Source: Acidisoma sp. L85 (GTDB lineage Bacteria; Pseudomonadota; Alphaproteobacteria; Acetobacterales; Acetobacteraceae). Taken from it: 64,000 nt of DNA. The stretch lies in assembly GCF_009765865.1 (NCBI RefSeq), contig NZ_LMUQ01000064.1, positions 186,936-250,935 on the forward strand, read 5' to 3'. Every line of letters starts with the position of its first letter. The stretch's first letter is position 1. Shown piece by piece: positions 1 to 11,707 of this stretch. The notes beneath the pieces were generated by a model that saw only the letters and a list, made by a program, of their open reading frames with translations, ran no database searches and was not told the origin of the DNA. Both the position numbers and the translations under genes were made by a program.

Positions 1-330
1 CACCTACATTATGCCCGCTGCATAGACCCATATTTCGGACCTTCTTGGTACTGGCGGGTGCTCGGGGTCGCCCAGTTCGCGCTATATCAATACGGGGAAG
101 CCTTGGCCAACTTTGATCGGGGCGCACCAACGGGCGCGGGCGAGACTGCCATGATGGCGGGATGCTGCGCGAAGTTGGGCTTCGTCGAACGCGCTCGGGA
201 GTTGGTGGCGCAGTGTTTGGCAATTCAACCCGACGCGACGATAGGCTACCTCGTCGCCAGAACCCTCTTTAGCGAAGGTGACCGCGAGCATCTTGCCGAG
301 TGCCTGCGTCTTGCCGGATTGCGCGAATAG
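1..330 (+). CDS. TPR-repeat protein, C-terminal end (partial)
   Basis: The reading frame is open from the first base and stops at 330, so only the last 109 residues are present. The helical, alanine-rich segments with a spacing of about 34 residues (for example around ALANFDRGAPTGAG and ARELVAQCLAIQPDA) look like degenerate TPR units. The tail with DREHLAECLRLAGL resembles the end of TPR-containing adenylate/guanylate cyclases common in Alphaproteobacteria, but the catalytic part lies outside the window. Function of the whole protein is therefore unknown; the cyclase link is an inference. The next gene starts 18 bases downstream and may be co-transcribed. Confidence 0.6.
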   Translation, partial: HLHYARCIDPYFGPSWYWRVLGVAQFALYQYGEALANFDRGAPTGAGETAMMAGCCAKLGFVERARELVAQCLAIQPDATIGYLVARTLFSEGDREHLAECLRLAGLRE

Positions 331-348
331 CCCCGTTTGAGGAACACG

Positions 349-996
349 ATGTACACTCTCTATTATTCGCCGGGCAGGGCAAGCCTGGCGATCCACTGGA
401 TTCTGATCCATCTTGGCGTTTCCTTCGAGGCTCGCTTGATAGATTTCGTCACCAAGGCCCACAAGAGCCCCGAATACCTTCGGATCAACCCCGACGGAAC
501 GGTTCCAACGCTCGTCGTGGGTGGTGCGCGGTACTTCGAGTCCGCCGCGCTTGCGCTGATGTTGGCGGAGCGCCATCCGGCGGGCGACCTCGATATTCCG
601 CAAGGAGCGCCGGAGCGGTCAGACTACCTGCAGTGGATGGTTTATTTTGCCAATACGCTGCAGCCGCTCTACCGTGCGTGGTTCTACGCCGATGAGGTTG
701 GAGGAGCCGAAGCGGTCGAGGCGGTGAAGGCGCATGCGCGTGTGCGCATCGAGAGGGTTTGGGAGCGTGTCGATGCACGGCTGCGGGAAACGCCCTACAT
801 TGCGGGCAAGAGCCTCAGTGCCGTCGATTTTCATGCGACCATGCTTATGCGCTGGTCACGCGAAATGCCAACGGCCGCGGATCGATGGGACAATATAGCT
901 GGTTATCTTGATAGGATGAGAGCTTTGAAATCATTCAGCCTTGTGCACGAGCGCGAGGGACTTGAGATGTGGCCTCGTGTCCTTCGCGGATTCTAG
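349..996 (+). CDS. Glutathione S-transferase family protein
   Basis: 215-residue protein with the two-domain GST layout. The N-terminal thioredoxin-like half begins MYTLYYSPGRAS, carries NPDGTVPTLV (the cis-Pro loop), and an ESAALALMLAERHP segment matching the ESxAI glutathione-binding site. The C-terminal half is all helical and has the late AGKSLSAVDFHATML motif (N-capping box). The ATG at 349 is chosen over an upstream TTG at 337 because GAGG lies 6 bases before it. The family conjugates or reduces substrates with glutathione in the cytoplasm; the substrate cannot be told from sequence. Confidence 0.88.
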   Translation: MYTLYYSPGRASLAIHWILIHLGVSFEARLIDFVTKAHKSPEYLRINPDGTVPTLVVGGARYFESAALALMLAERHPAGDLDIPQGAPERSDYLQWMVYFANTLQPLYRAWFYADEVGGAEAVEAVKAHARVRIERVWERVDARLRETPYIAGKSLSAVDFHATMLMRWSREMPTAADRWDNIAGYLDRMRALKSFSLVHEREGLEMWPRVLRGF

Positions 997-1176
997 CTCG
1001 GGGGTCGACATTTCTATGTCTCATCTCCCAAACAAGAGAATTAAATATCTCGTTCAGCTCATTCGAGCTTTCCCGGGAAGACTTTCGCTCTACGGCACTT
1101 TTACGCCCTCTCTAGGGCCGACTGTTCCGGATAATCATCGAGCCTTCCCAGAAAGAGTCGCCGTTTTCTAACACTT

Positions 1177-3815
<2,639 letters not shown>

Positions 3816-3816
<1 letters not shown>

Positions 3817-5891
3817 TACACGGCTCCCGTGGTTTCTAGTCGCGAGAAGTCTGCGGCTCGATCCATCGTGCCGCGCAGCCGCTTGAGCAGCCGCAGCCGA
3901 TTGTCCCGCAGTTCAGGCACGTCGGTATTAACGATGACCGCCTCGAAGAAGGCGTCAACCGGGGCACGCAACCGCGCGAGCGCCGCCATGGCGCCCGAGA
4001 AATCCTCGTCGGCAAGGCGCGGCCCGATCGCCGCTTCGGCGGCGTCGAGCGATTGCACCAGTGCCGTTTCCTCAGGTTGCGTCAGCCGCATCGTATCGAC
4101 CGGGCCCTCGGGCAGTGGCGCCTTACGCTCCTCGATGCGGAGGATGTTGGCGGCGCGGCGGTAGGCGGCAAGGAGATCCGCGCCCTCTGTCGTGCCGAGC
4201 AAAGCCTCGACCGCATCGGCGCGGCGCAGCAGGCGATTGAGGTCGTCATCATTGGCGGCCGCGAAAGCAGCGGCGAGCACGTCGTGACGGCGGCCCTCGG
4301 TGCGAAGTTGCACGCGGAGGCGTTCGACGATGAAGGCGAGCACGTCGTCGGCGAGAGCGGCTTCGCTGTCCGTCGGCTGCGCGAATGCTTGGTGTGCATG
4401 CCGCACCAGTTGGCGCAGTTCAAGCCGCAGGTCGTTCTCGCGGATGAGGCGCAGGACGCCCAAGGCGGCGCGGCGCAGCGCATAAGGATCGCCCGAACCG
4501 GAGGGCTTCTCGCCGATCGCGAAAAATCCCGTGAGGATGTCGAACTTCTCGGCAAGTGACACTGCTATCGAAACTGGCGCGGTCGGCGTCGGGTCTTGCG
4601 GCCCGCGTGGCGCATAGTGGTCGCGCACGGCATCGGAGACTTCGATCGTTTCGCCGTCATGGAGCGCGTAGTAGCGGCCCATGGCGCCCTGAAGCTCGGG
4701 GAATTCGCCGACCATTCCCGTCGTCAGATCAGCTTTCGCGAGTTGCGCGGCACGACGCGCTTGCGCCGGGTCCGCACCTACCAATGGCGCAATGATTCCG
4801 GCGAGCGTTTCCATCCGCCACACGCGCTCTCCCTGATTGCCGAGCTTGGCGTGGAAGGTCACGCGGTCGAGGGCCGGGAGGCGCGACGCAAGGGTATCCC
4901 GGCGGTCCAGATCCCAGAAATGCCGCGCATCCGATAGCCGCGCGCGCAGCACGCGCTCGTTGCCCGCGACGATCGCCATGCCACCATCCGGGGCCGCGAT
5001 ATTGGCGGCGAAGACGAAGGCCGGTGCGGGTTTTCCGAAGGCGTCGGTGAGCGCGAAATAGCGTTGGTTCACGCGCATGGAGACCTGTCTCACCTCAGGT
5101 GGCAGCTCCATGAATTCGGCATCGATGCGGCCGAGCAGTGGCACCGGCCATTCGACTAGGCCGGTCACCTCATCGAGTAGGCCATCGTCGGGTACCATGT
5201 GGTATCCAGCGGTCTCCGCGACCCGCGCCAAACCCTCGGCGATCTGCGTTCGCCGTTCGACGGGGTCGGCGAGCACGAAGCGCGCGCGCAGGGCGGATTC
5301 GTAGTCGGCACTTGACGCGATGGCGACGCCGCCGGGCGCAAGAAAACGGTGGCCTTCGGTCTTGTTGGTGCTGGCCAATCCGTGGCCGTTATCCTCGCTT
5401 TGGGCGAGATCGAACGGCACGACGGTGCCATCGAGCAGGCACAGGATCCGGCGTAGCGGACGGACCCAGGTGAAGGCACTCGTGCCGCCCCAGCGCATGG
5501 ATTTCGGCCAGGGGAAGCGCCGCAACAGGGCCGGGATTGCTTCGGCGATCAGCGCTTCGGCCGGGCGGCCGGCGGTGCGCTTGGTGAGCAGCCAGTAGCC
5601 ACCCTCCTCGCGCAGATCGTCGCGCGCGGCGCCGTGTTTGCGGAGAAAGCCGGCGACCGCTTGCTCTGGCGCGGCGAGCTTCGGTCCGCGTTCGTCGGTT
5701 GTGGCGGCCGGAACCTCGGCGGCCACCGTGCCGATCCAGGCGATCCGCCGGGGGCCATACAGCACGCGTGTCGTAGTGGGGGCGAGAGTGGCCAGGGCTT
5801 CGGTCAAGAGACGGCTGAGGTCCTCGGCGGCGCGCTGCTGCATGCGCGCCGGGACCTCCTCGGAGAAGAGTTCGAGCAGGAGCTCAGGCAT
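3816..5891 (-). CDS. glyS: Glycine--tRNA ligase beta subunit
   Basis: 691-residue beta subunit of the heterotetrameric bacterial glycyl-tRNA synthetase. It begins MPELLLELFSEEVPARMQ, the standard N-terminus of this family, and contains EGHRFLAPG, MRVNQRYF and KADLTTGMVGEFPELQG signatures; the C-terminus has the anticodon-binding helical domain. It works with the alpha subunit encoded just upstream (glyQ, about 50 bases away on the same strand) to charge tRNA-Gly. Its stop overlaps the ppdK start codon. Confidence 0.98.
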
Positions 5892-5942
5892 GGACCGAGC
5901 CCGGCCGTAGCGGTGGGCTAGCCGGTGGATCGGCCGACGCCA

Positions 5943-6800
5943 TCAAACTTCACCCGCCAGCCAGGCCTCGGCGCAGCCACGAGCCAACGCACGGACCCGG
6001 CCGATATAGGCCGCGCGCTCCGTCACGCTGATGACGCCGCGAGCGTCGAGCAGGTTGAACAGGTGGCTCGCCTTGATGCATTGGTCGTACGCCGGCTGCG
6101 CCAGCTTGCAGCTGAGCAGGCTGGCGCACTCGGCCTCGGCATCCGCGAAATGCCGTATCAGCATCTCGGTATTCGCGACCTCGAAATTGTAGCGACTGTA
6201 GTCCCGCTCGGCGCGCAGGAAGATATCGCCATAGCTCACGCCCTGACCGTTGAAATCGAGGTCATAGACGCGCTCGACGCCTTGGACGTACATCGCCAGC
6301 CGCTCAAGCCCGTAGGTCAGTTCCATGCTCGGCAATTCGCAGGCGATGCCGCCGACCTGCTGGAAATAGGTGAATTGCGTCACCTCCATGCCGTCGCACC
6401 ACACTTCCCAGCCGAGGCCCCAGGCGCCCAGGGTCGGGCTCTCCCAGTCATCCTCGACGAAGCGAATGTCGTGCAGGGCGGTGTCGATGCCGATGGCGCG
6501 GTAGCTGCCGAGCAACAGCGCCTGGGCATCCGCCGGGCTCGGCTTCATGAGCACCTGATATTGGTAATAGTGCTGAAGCCGGTTCGGGTTTTCGCCGTAT
6601 CGCCCATCGGTCGGGCGGCGGCTCGGCTGCACATAGGCGGCTTTCCACGGCCGCGGACCGAGCGCCCGCAAGGTCGTCGCCGGGTGAAACGTACCGGCGC
6701 CCATCTCGACGTCATAGGGTTGCAGGATGACGCAGCCTTGCGCCGACCAATACTCGTGCAGGCGCAGAATTATGGCCTGGAAGCTCAGGGGCTTGGCCAT
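5943..6800 (-). CDS. glyQ: Glycine--tRNA ligase alpha subunit
   Basis: 285-residue catalytic alpha subunit of glycyl-tRNA synthetase. The core starts [19 protein letters not shown] and includes [38 protein letters not shown] and [17 protein letters not shown], all near-invariant in the family. The reading frame extends upstream to 6854, but the ATG at 6800 is preferred because AAGGGG lies 8 bases before it and the residues beyond it are not family-like. First gene of the glyQ-glyS-ppdK minus-strand group. Confidence 0.97.
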   Translation of the reverse strand: MAKPLSFQAIILRLHEYWSAQGCVILQPYDVEMGAGTFHPATTLRALGPRPWKAAYVQPSRRPTDGRYGENPNRLQHYYQYQVLMKPSPADAQALLLGSYRAIGIDTALHDIRFVEDDWESPTLGAWGLGWEVWCDGMEVTQFTYFQQVGGIACELPSMELTYGLERLAMYVQGVERVYDLDFNGQGVSYGDIFLRAERDYSRYNFEVANTEMLIRHFADAEAECASLLSCKLAQPAYDQCIKASHLFNLLDARGVISVTERAAYIGRVRALARGCAEAWLAGEV

Positions 6801-6937
6801 CGATGAAGCCCCTTCGACGGGGGGCTTGCACTGGTCCATCGAACTCGGGTTCATGGGCTCGCCACGCTACGGGGCCACTCCCTTACGGCCCCTCAGGCGC
6901 CAGGGCAAGGCGAGCGAGCGAGAGGGTTGGATCCGGA

Positions 6938-7339
6938 ATGAGCGAGACGGCGCGGGTAATCGAGGCTTACTACCGAGCCTTCAACGCGGGCGACAAGGCG
7001 GCGTTTCTCGCTTTGCTCACCGAGGATGTCGTCCACGACATCAACCAGGGCGAGCGACAGGTCGGGCGGGAGGCGTTTGGCCGCTTCGTCGACCACATGA
7101 CGCGCTGTTACAGGGAGCGGCTGGAGAATCTGGTGATCCTAACCGGCCCGCCCGGTAGTGGCGCGGCGGAATTCACTGTCCATGGCAGCTACATCGGCAC
7201 CGATGAGGGGCTGCCGGAGGCAAAGGGCCAGACCTATGTCTTGCCGGCCGGCGCCTTCTTCGAGGTGCGGGACGGTAAGGTCGCTCGCATCACCAACTAC
7301 TACAGCCTGCCGGATTGGATCAGGCAGGTCGGCGGCTGA
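6938..7339 (+). CDS. NTF2-like / SnoaL-type small protein
   Basis: 133 residues with the cone-shaped NTF2 fold pattern: N-terminal helix with VIEAYYRAFNAGDKAAFLALLTEDVVHDINQG, a hydrophobic beta-sheet with AEFTVHGSYIG, and a C-terminal strand GAFFEVRDGKVARITNYY. Such proteins include ketosteroid isomerases, SnoaL cyclases and many of unknown substrate. The ATG at 6938 is used because the protein pattern starts there (MSETARVIEAYY); the frame runs further upstream without family features. It diverges from glyQ. Function is not predicted beyond the fold. Confidence 0.82.
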   Translation: MSETARVIEAYYRAFNAGDKAAFLALLTEDVVHDINQGERQVGREAFGRFVDHMTRCYRERLENLVILTGPPGSGAAEFTVHGSYIGTDEGLPEAKGQTYVLPAGAFFEVRDGKVARITNYYSLPDWIRQVGG

Positions 7340-7414
7340 CGTTCTCGAGGCGTTGGGACGGACGGGCGCCTCGAGCGGGATGCGTTTGGTTTGCGACCAT
7401 GCTCATTCCATCAC

Positions 7415-7515
7415 GTCACGCTCGGCGAAGGCCGAGCATCCACGCCTTTGTTTGCCCGAACGAAGGCAGGCGTGGATGGCATGCGGGGGGCCGCCCCGCC
7501 TTCGCATGCCATGAC
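7415..7515 (+). repeat. Three-hairpin intergenic repeat, copy A
   Basis: First of six copies in the window of one element. Order: GTCACGCTCGGC-GAAG-GCCGAGC hairpin, a CCACGCCTT / GGCGTGG hairpin, then a GGCATGC / GCATGCC hairpin ending in CATGAC. This copy carries a GC-rich insertion (GGGGGCCGCCCC) inside hairpin 3, shared with copy C. It lies between the 3' ends of two convergent genes. Conserved flank (GGTTTG and CATGCTC) extends upstream to about 7387. Confidence 0.85.
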
Positions 7516-7553
7516 CGATCTTTGGAGCGCCGTTCAGACCAAAGACACTAGGC

Positions 7554-8213
7554 TTAAGGTCCCGACAGCCCCGTGATGCCCGAAACCATGCTTTGAAACA
7601 GGCTCGGCGGAAGATTGACCGTTGGCATGCCGTCGGGCGGATCGAACAGATCGGGCGGCTGATCGACATAGTTCACACTCAGCGCCGTGACGCGGCCGGA
7701 CGGGATCCGGCCGGAACTGTCAGGCTTGTCGCCCTTGCCCTCGGCGCTCAGGATAATGCCGTCATTGGTGATGCAGCTATCGCCAGCGCCATGCGGCCCC
7801 TCGATCCGCCAGACGGTGCAGGCGATGCCGGCGACGCTGCGGGTGCCGGCGCGGCTGAAATGGAGGTTCGACCCAGGGTCGAGCTGGCGGTGCAGGAAGC
7901 CGCCGGTCGCGACGGCGAAGCTCATGCCCTTATCAGGCGACACCAGGATGACCTGTTCGGCGCCCCGGTCGATCAGCAGGTAGTCGGGCCGGCCGACTTC
8001 CGATAGCCGCAGCTTCTGGTTGGCGGCTGAGATATCCGCTTCGACCCGCAACGCACCGCTTCCGGTGCTCTGGACATCATAGACGATGGTCGCGTCCCGC
8101 ATCGGCAGGATCGAGGGATACTCCTGCGCCGCGGCACCGGTCGCGACGCAAAGGGCACCGGCGGCGCCGAACACGAGCCGACGCAAGATCAGGCCAGAGG
8201 GGAGGGATTGCAT
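7554..8213 (-). CDS. Secreted protein of unknown function (DUF4412-like)
   Basis: 219 residues. The N-terminus has a clear Sec signal peptide (hydrophobic LVFGAAGALCVATGAAA, cleavage predicted after AAAQ around residue 30). The mature part is beta-rich, with MRDATIVYDVQS and VAGIACTVWRIEG followed by CITNDGIILSAEG, a layout like DUF4412-type periplasmic proteins in which a Cys pair flanks the late strands. It lies 9 bases after aat on the same strand, so it probably shares that transcript. No enzymatic motif seen. Confidence 0.75.
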   Translation of the reverse strand: MQSLPSGLILRRLVFGAAGALCVATGAAAQEYPSILPMRDATIVYDVQSTGSGALRVEADISAANQKLRLSEVGRPDYLLIDRGAEQVILVSPDKGMSFAVATGGFLHRQLDPGSNLHFSRAGTRSVAGIACTVWRIEGPHGAGDSCITNDGIILSAEGKGDKPDSSGRIPSGRVTALSVNYVDQPPDLFDPPDGMPTVNLPPSLFQSMVSGITGLSGP

Positions 8214-8222
8214 GAGGCGATG

Positions 8223-8933
8223 CTACTCCAATTCCGTAACGATACGGTTGAGAAGATCCGCGTCGATCGTCTCGACCCAACGCGCGTCGATCCGCAACGC
8301 CCTTTCGAGCCGGTCGCGGTAATCCTGTCGGGCGATCTCGATGGTGCCGAATTGCGCCAGGTGATCGGTCACGAACTGGGTGTCGAGGAGCGTGAAGCCA
8401 CCCAGCCGAAGCCGCGCGACAAGCTGGACCAGGGCTACTTTGGAGGCGTCTCTCGCGCGGGAAAACATGCTCTCCCCAAAGAACGCACCGCCAAGGACCA
8501 CGCCATAAAGCCCGCCCACCAGCCGGTTCCCGGACCAGCATTCGATACTATGGCCATAGCCCATCATATGCAGCTCGCAGAACAGCCGCTCGATCTCCGG
8601 ATTGATCCAGGTATCGGCGCGGCGCGGCCCGGTTTCGGCGCAGAGATGCAGCACCTCGGCGAAGGCGCGGTCGGCCGTTACCTGGAACTCGCCGGACAGG
8701 ACGGTCCGGCGCAGGCGGCGCGGCAAATGGAAGGTATCGAGCGGGAGCACGCCGCGCAGCTCAGGGTCGAGCCAATAGAGCCTCGGGCTGCCGCGCGTTT
8801 CGGCCATCGGGAACAAACCCGCCCGATAGGCACGGAGCAGAAGCTCCGGTGTGACATCGATCTGGCGGCGGGACATGCGAGGCATGTGGGGCGATTCCGC
8901 CTGGGGAGAACTAGCGCCGGGCGCGGTAAACAT
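8223..8933 (-). CDS. aat: Leucyl/phenylalanyl-tRNA--protein transferase
   Basis: 236 residues from the chosen start. Aat moves Leu or Phe from tRNA to N-terminal Arg/Lys of proteins, marking them for ClpAP via ClpS. Family motifs: [79 protein letters not shown] and [17 protein letters not shown]. The ATG at 8933 overlaps the stop of the upstream repressor gene (TAATG), which supports it as start by translational coupling; M at 8876 is an alternative nearer the usual family N-terminus. Confidence 0.95.
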   Translation of the reverse strand: MFTAPGASSPQAESPHMPRMSRRQIDVTPELLLRAYRAGLFPMAETRGSPRLYWLDPELRGVLPLDTFHLPRRLRRTVLSGEFQVTADRAFAEVLHLCAETGPRRADTWINPEIERLFCELHMMGYGHSIECWSGNRLVGGLYGVVLGGAFFGESMFSRARDASKVALVQLVARLRLGGFTLLDTQFVTDHLAQFGTIEIARQDYRDRLERALRIDARWVETIDADLLNRIVTELE

Positions 8934-9577
8934 TATTGGCTCGCCCAGACGATGCGATGCATCCACAGAATCGCATCCACCGGCAGGCTGACATCGCCGC
9001 GCGCCGGGTTGAGCGACCGGGCGTCCACGCTCCGCGCCGAGCGGCGGGCGATCTGACGGACCAGGAAACGGCCCTTGCGATCCCGCAGCACCACGCGGTC
9101 GCCGCGCCGGATCGGGGCGAGGGGCGAGACGATCACAATGTCACCGTCACGATACACCGGCTCCAGCGCATCGCCGCCAACCTCGATGGCATAGGCGCGC
9201 GGATCGAGCACTTCGGGCAAGCCCGCCTCATCCCAGTCGCTGCCGGTCGGATTGCCGGTGTCGTCGAAAAAGCCGGGCAACGTCGCTTGGGCCAGGCCGA
9301 TGAGGGGGAGGCGCCGGGTCGCTGGCCGGGAACCCGCGGGCAGCGCCCGCGCACCGCTCACGAGGGCGGCGAACTCCTCGAGCGTGGCGTCAGCCGCTTC
9401 GAGAACCTTGGAGACGCTTTCGGTGCTTGGCCAGCGCTCGCGGCCCGTTTGGGTCGCTCGTTTGGACGGGTTGAAGGTGGTCGCATCCAGGCCTGCGCGG
9501 CGAGCCAGGCCTGAGGCAGAGAGCCCACGTTCCGCTGCCAGCGTATCGATGGCGCGCCAGACGTCTTCATGCCGCAT
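8933..9577 (-). CDS. XRE/S24-fold transcriptional repressor lacking the Ser-Lys dyad
   Basis: 214 residues. N-terminal helix-turn-helix (about residues 3-75, with [20 protein letters not shown]) and C-terminal LexA/S24-like domain (about 90-214). This is the alphaproteobacterial repressor family in which the catalytic Ser normally sits in a GDSM motif and the Lys about 37 residues later. Here the motif reads [13 protein letters not shown], with Ala137 in place of Ser, and the Lys position is Arg174 (FLVRQIARR). Self-cleavage is therefore not expected. It is translationally coupled to aat, and TAACG dyads lie upstream. Confidence 0.88.
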   Translation of the reverse strand: MRHEDVWRAIDTLAAERGLSASGLARRAGLDATTFNPSKRATQTGRERWPSTESVSKVLEAADATLEEFAALVSGARALPAGSRPATRRLPLIGLAQATLPGFFDDTGNPTGSDWDEAGLPEVLDPRAYAIEVGGDALEPVYRDGDIVIVSPLAPIRRGDRVVLRDRKGRFLVRQIARRSARSVDARSLNPARGDVSLPVDAILWMHRIVWASQ

Positions 9578-10025
9578 TCAAAATCCCATCACGCTCGGCC
9601 CGCCTGCCGGAGCGGCACTCTGACGAAGATCGTCCTGGCCGAAAATAAGATAATTTTCCTTGCGTCGAGCTTGAAAATCTCCTTCGCTAACGTTAGTTAT
9701 TTCGTTATGGTAACGAGTGTCCCTCCTAACCGTCTCTATTTTGCGATATTTGCCTTCGCGACGACCAGAAAGGGTCTTTGAGGCGGTATAAAATTCTGGG
9801 CTATTCCATTGGCGGAGAGGCCGCTTGATCCGCAGAGACAAACCTGCGGTCGCCGAAACATACTTAGCCTGTGAGCACAATCTGTAGAATCCGAAAAGCC
9901 CGCAAAACCCGTTAAAGCGACAGAGCGGTCTCGGGAATTTTTTTAAGACACTAACATTTTAACAAGAATTAATTCCTGACGTAAATCTCTCAGGATTAAG
10001 TTCATAGAGATAAAGGATGGGACCA
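9578..10025. other. AT-rich intergenic regulatory region
   Basis: About 450 bases without a convincing gene, clearly richer in A+T than the surrounding genes. It separates the divergent repressor (minus) and small plus-strand gene at 10026. Seen in it: TAACG dyads at 9687-9715; a short dyad CCTGA/TCAGG at 9975-9994 close to the plus-strand gene; and T-rich and A-rich tracts around 9640-9680 and 9938-9972. Open frames here have no family features. Best read as promoter/operator DNA for both neighbours. Confidence 0.6.
9687..9715. promoter_or_regulatory. Candidate operator: two TAACG dyads
   Basis: A perfect 10-base palindrome CTAACGTTAG at 9687-9696 is followed by the dyad CGTTA-TGG-TAACG at 9703-9715. 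Both are built from the same TAACG half-site, and their centres are about 17-18 bases apart. They lie 110-140 bases upstream of the repressor gene, in its promoter region. The likely reader is the repressor itself (autoregulation), which is inference from position. Confidence 0.45.
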
Positions 10026-10262
10026 ATGTCCTTCGCTCTCCGGAACCTTTGCGTTCTCGCCTATGCGAATGGCTTTACGCTTTGGCACTACAAGGCCGGG
10101 GCGGACGCGCTTGACGATATCGGCGGTCAGGGCTTCTTCGCCGACGCTTCCAATATGATGATGGCCGGCGACATGGTCATGATTTCGGCCCATGACGGCG
10201 GTCGAGTCGCGGCAGTTGCTAAGCGCCAGGGGGCCGTGGCCTTGGCGGAGTTGCAGGCATAG
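10026..10262 (+). CDS. Small conserved-looking protein, unknown function
   Basis: 78 residues: starts MSFALRNLCVLAYANGF, then a helical TLWHYKAGADALDD region and a beta-like MAGDMVMISAHDGG segment. I recall similar short proteins (LCVLAYANGFTLWHY core) in acetic-acid-type Alphaproteobacteria, but no function. The ATG at 10026 is preferred to the ATG at 10017 because AAGGA ends 8 bases before it, while 10017 overlaps that sequence. It stands alone behind the AT-rich region 9578-10025. Confidence 0.7.
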   Translation: MSFALRNLCVLAYANGFTLWHYKAGADALDDIGGQGFFADASNMMMAGDMVMISAHDGGRVAAVAKRQGAVALAELQA

Positions 10263-10305
10263 CGGGTTAGGGTCCGGCTGCTGGTCGCCGGACCCCGCCG
10301 CGACG

Positions 10306-10575
10306 CTAGTAGCCGCCGTAATAGCCGCCGTTGTTATAGTACTGAGGCCGCTGGGGTGTTGTGGCGGCGCCGCCAGCGGCGCCGACTGCGCCACCGATCA
10401 ATGCTCCGATACCGGCACCCTGGCCGCCGCCTGCGATGCCACCGATGACGGCCCCACTTCCCGCGCCGATGGCCGCGCCGCCGAGGGCGCGCTGGCCGGG
10501 GCTATAGGGATCGGTACAGGCGCCGAGTAGCGTTAGGCCAGCCAATGCGGCGAGCGTGGTCAGCTTGGTCTTCAT
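10306..10575 (-). CDS. Glycine-zipper lipoprotein
   Basis: 89 residues. Signal peptide II: MKTKLTTLAALAGLTLLGAC with lipobox LGAC, Cys20 being the lipidated residue. It is followed by a glycine-zipper stretch (GGAAIGAGSGAVIGGIAGG and GIGALIGGAVGAAGG) and an Asn/Gly/Tyr-rich tail (YYNNGGYYGGY). The type is common in proteobacterial outer-membrane-associated small lipoproteins (YMGG/OmpA-like glycine zipper). Exact role unknown. Convergent with the small gene ending at 10262. Confidence 0.85.
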   Translation of the reverse strand: MKTKLTTLAALAGLTLLGACTDPYSPGQRALGGAAIGAGSGAVIGGIAGGGQGAGIGALIGGAVGAAGGAATTPQRPQYYNNGGYYGGY

Positions 10576-10736
10576 GGTTAAGGCTCTCCTTGTCCTAGTG
10601 ACCGCAACATCTGGGTGTGCATGCGAGTTCCGGCATCACCCATCGCGCTACGGTTTGCTTCTGAGACCTAGATCGGCCCCGAGGCCGAATTGGCACCTTC
10701 CTGTGGTGGCGTTGTGGCGATGCGGCGGTGAGGCCG

Positions 10737-11684
10737 TTACAGAACCACAACGCCGGTATGCTTCGCCTTTCGTTCCGGCTCGACATGGATGGTGACGACA
10801 AGACCCTCCATTTCGGCACGCAGCGCGGCTTCGATCCGGTCGCAGATGTCATGCGCCTGATCCACTGGCATCGCACCTGGCACGACGAGGTGAAACTGGA
10901 GGAAGGTCAGCCGGCCCGCCTGACGTGTCCGCAGGTCATGGGCTTCCAAGGCGCCGTCGGCATGGGTGCTGACGAGGTAGCGGATGCGCGCCAGGGTTTC
11001 GGCATCCGGCGCCGCATCCATCAAGCCGCTGACGGAACTGCGCAGCATGCGAAGGCCAGACCACAGGATATAGACCGCGGTCGCGGCGGCGAGGGCCGAA
11101 TCGAGCCACAGGATCCCGGTGGCCAGGACGAGGCAAAGGCCGAGGAGAATACCGCCTGAGGTTACCACGTCCGAGGCGAGATGCCGTGCGTCGCCCAGCA
11201 AAGCAGGGGAGCGCAGCCGCCGTCCCTGGCGGAACAGCACCGCCGACCAGGCGCCGTTAAACGCGGTCGCGACCAGGTTGATGCCCATCCCGGAGAGTGG
11301 CGCCGACAGGCTGTGGCCGAGCTTGAGATCGAACCAGACGTGGAAGAGGATCGAGCCCGCCGCGAGGATGATCAGCAGCGCCTCGACCACGGCCGAGAAG
11401 AATTCCGCCTTGTCGTGGCCGAAGGGGTGATCGTGATCGGCCGGGCGCGCGGCGATCGTCAGCGTCCAGAAAGCGACCACCGCGCCGGCGACGTTGACCA
11501 CGGATTCGAGCGCGTCGGAATAAAGCGCGGCGCTGCCCGTCAGCCACCAGGCCGCAACTTTCAGGGCAAGCACCGTCAGCCCGACGAGGATTCCCCCCGC
11601 CGCGAGGCTGCGCGCCGGAAAGGCCCCGCGTGAGCGCGCCCAATCCGCTGCGTCATCGCTTAGATCGACTGCAGGCAAGGCCAT
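10737..11684 (-). CDS. Cation diffusion facilitator family efflux transporter
   Basis: 315 residues, six predicted membrane segments in the first about 210 residues and a cytoplasmic metallochaperone-like C-terminal domain. TM2 has ALYSDALESVVN, and the following loop has HDHPFGHDKAEFFSA; TM5 has HLASDVVTS. This matches FieF-like proteins that export Zn(II), Fe(II) or related metals by proton antiport. The TM2 Asp/Glu pattern is slightly unlike the usual DxxxD, so metal specificity is uncertain. The next gene on this strand (phosphatase) ends 23 bases upstream. Confidence 0.92.
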   Translation of the reverse strand: MALPAVDLSDDAADWARSRGAFPARSLAAGGILVGLTVLALKVAAWWLTGSAALYSDALESVVNVAGAVVAFWTLTIAARPADHDHPFGHDKAEFFSAVVEALLIILAAGSILFHVWFDLKLGHSLSAPLSGMGINLVATAFNGAWSAVLFRQGRRLRSPALLGDARHLASDVVTSGGILLGLCLVLATGILWLDSALAAATAVYILWSGLRMLRSSVSGLMDAAPDAETLARIRYLVSTHADGALEAHDLRTRQAGRLTFLQFHLVVPGAMPVDQAHDICDRIEAALRAEMEGLVVTIHVEPERKAKHTGVVVL

Positions 11685-11707
11685 CCGAGGAACACTCCCG
11701 GCTTCTG

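Noticed and set aside
7315-7576. Short open frames across intergenic repeat copy A
   Set aside because: They arise from the GC-rich hairpin repeat, and similar meaningless peptides appear at every copy.
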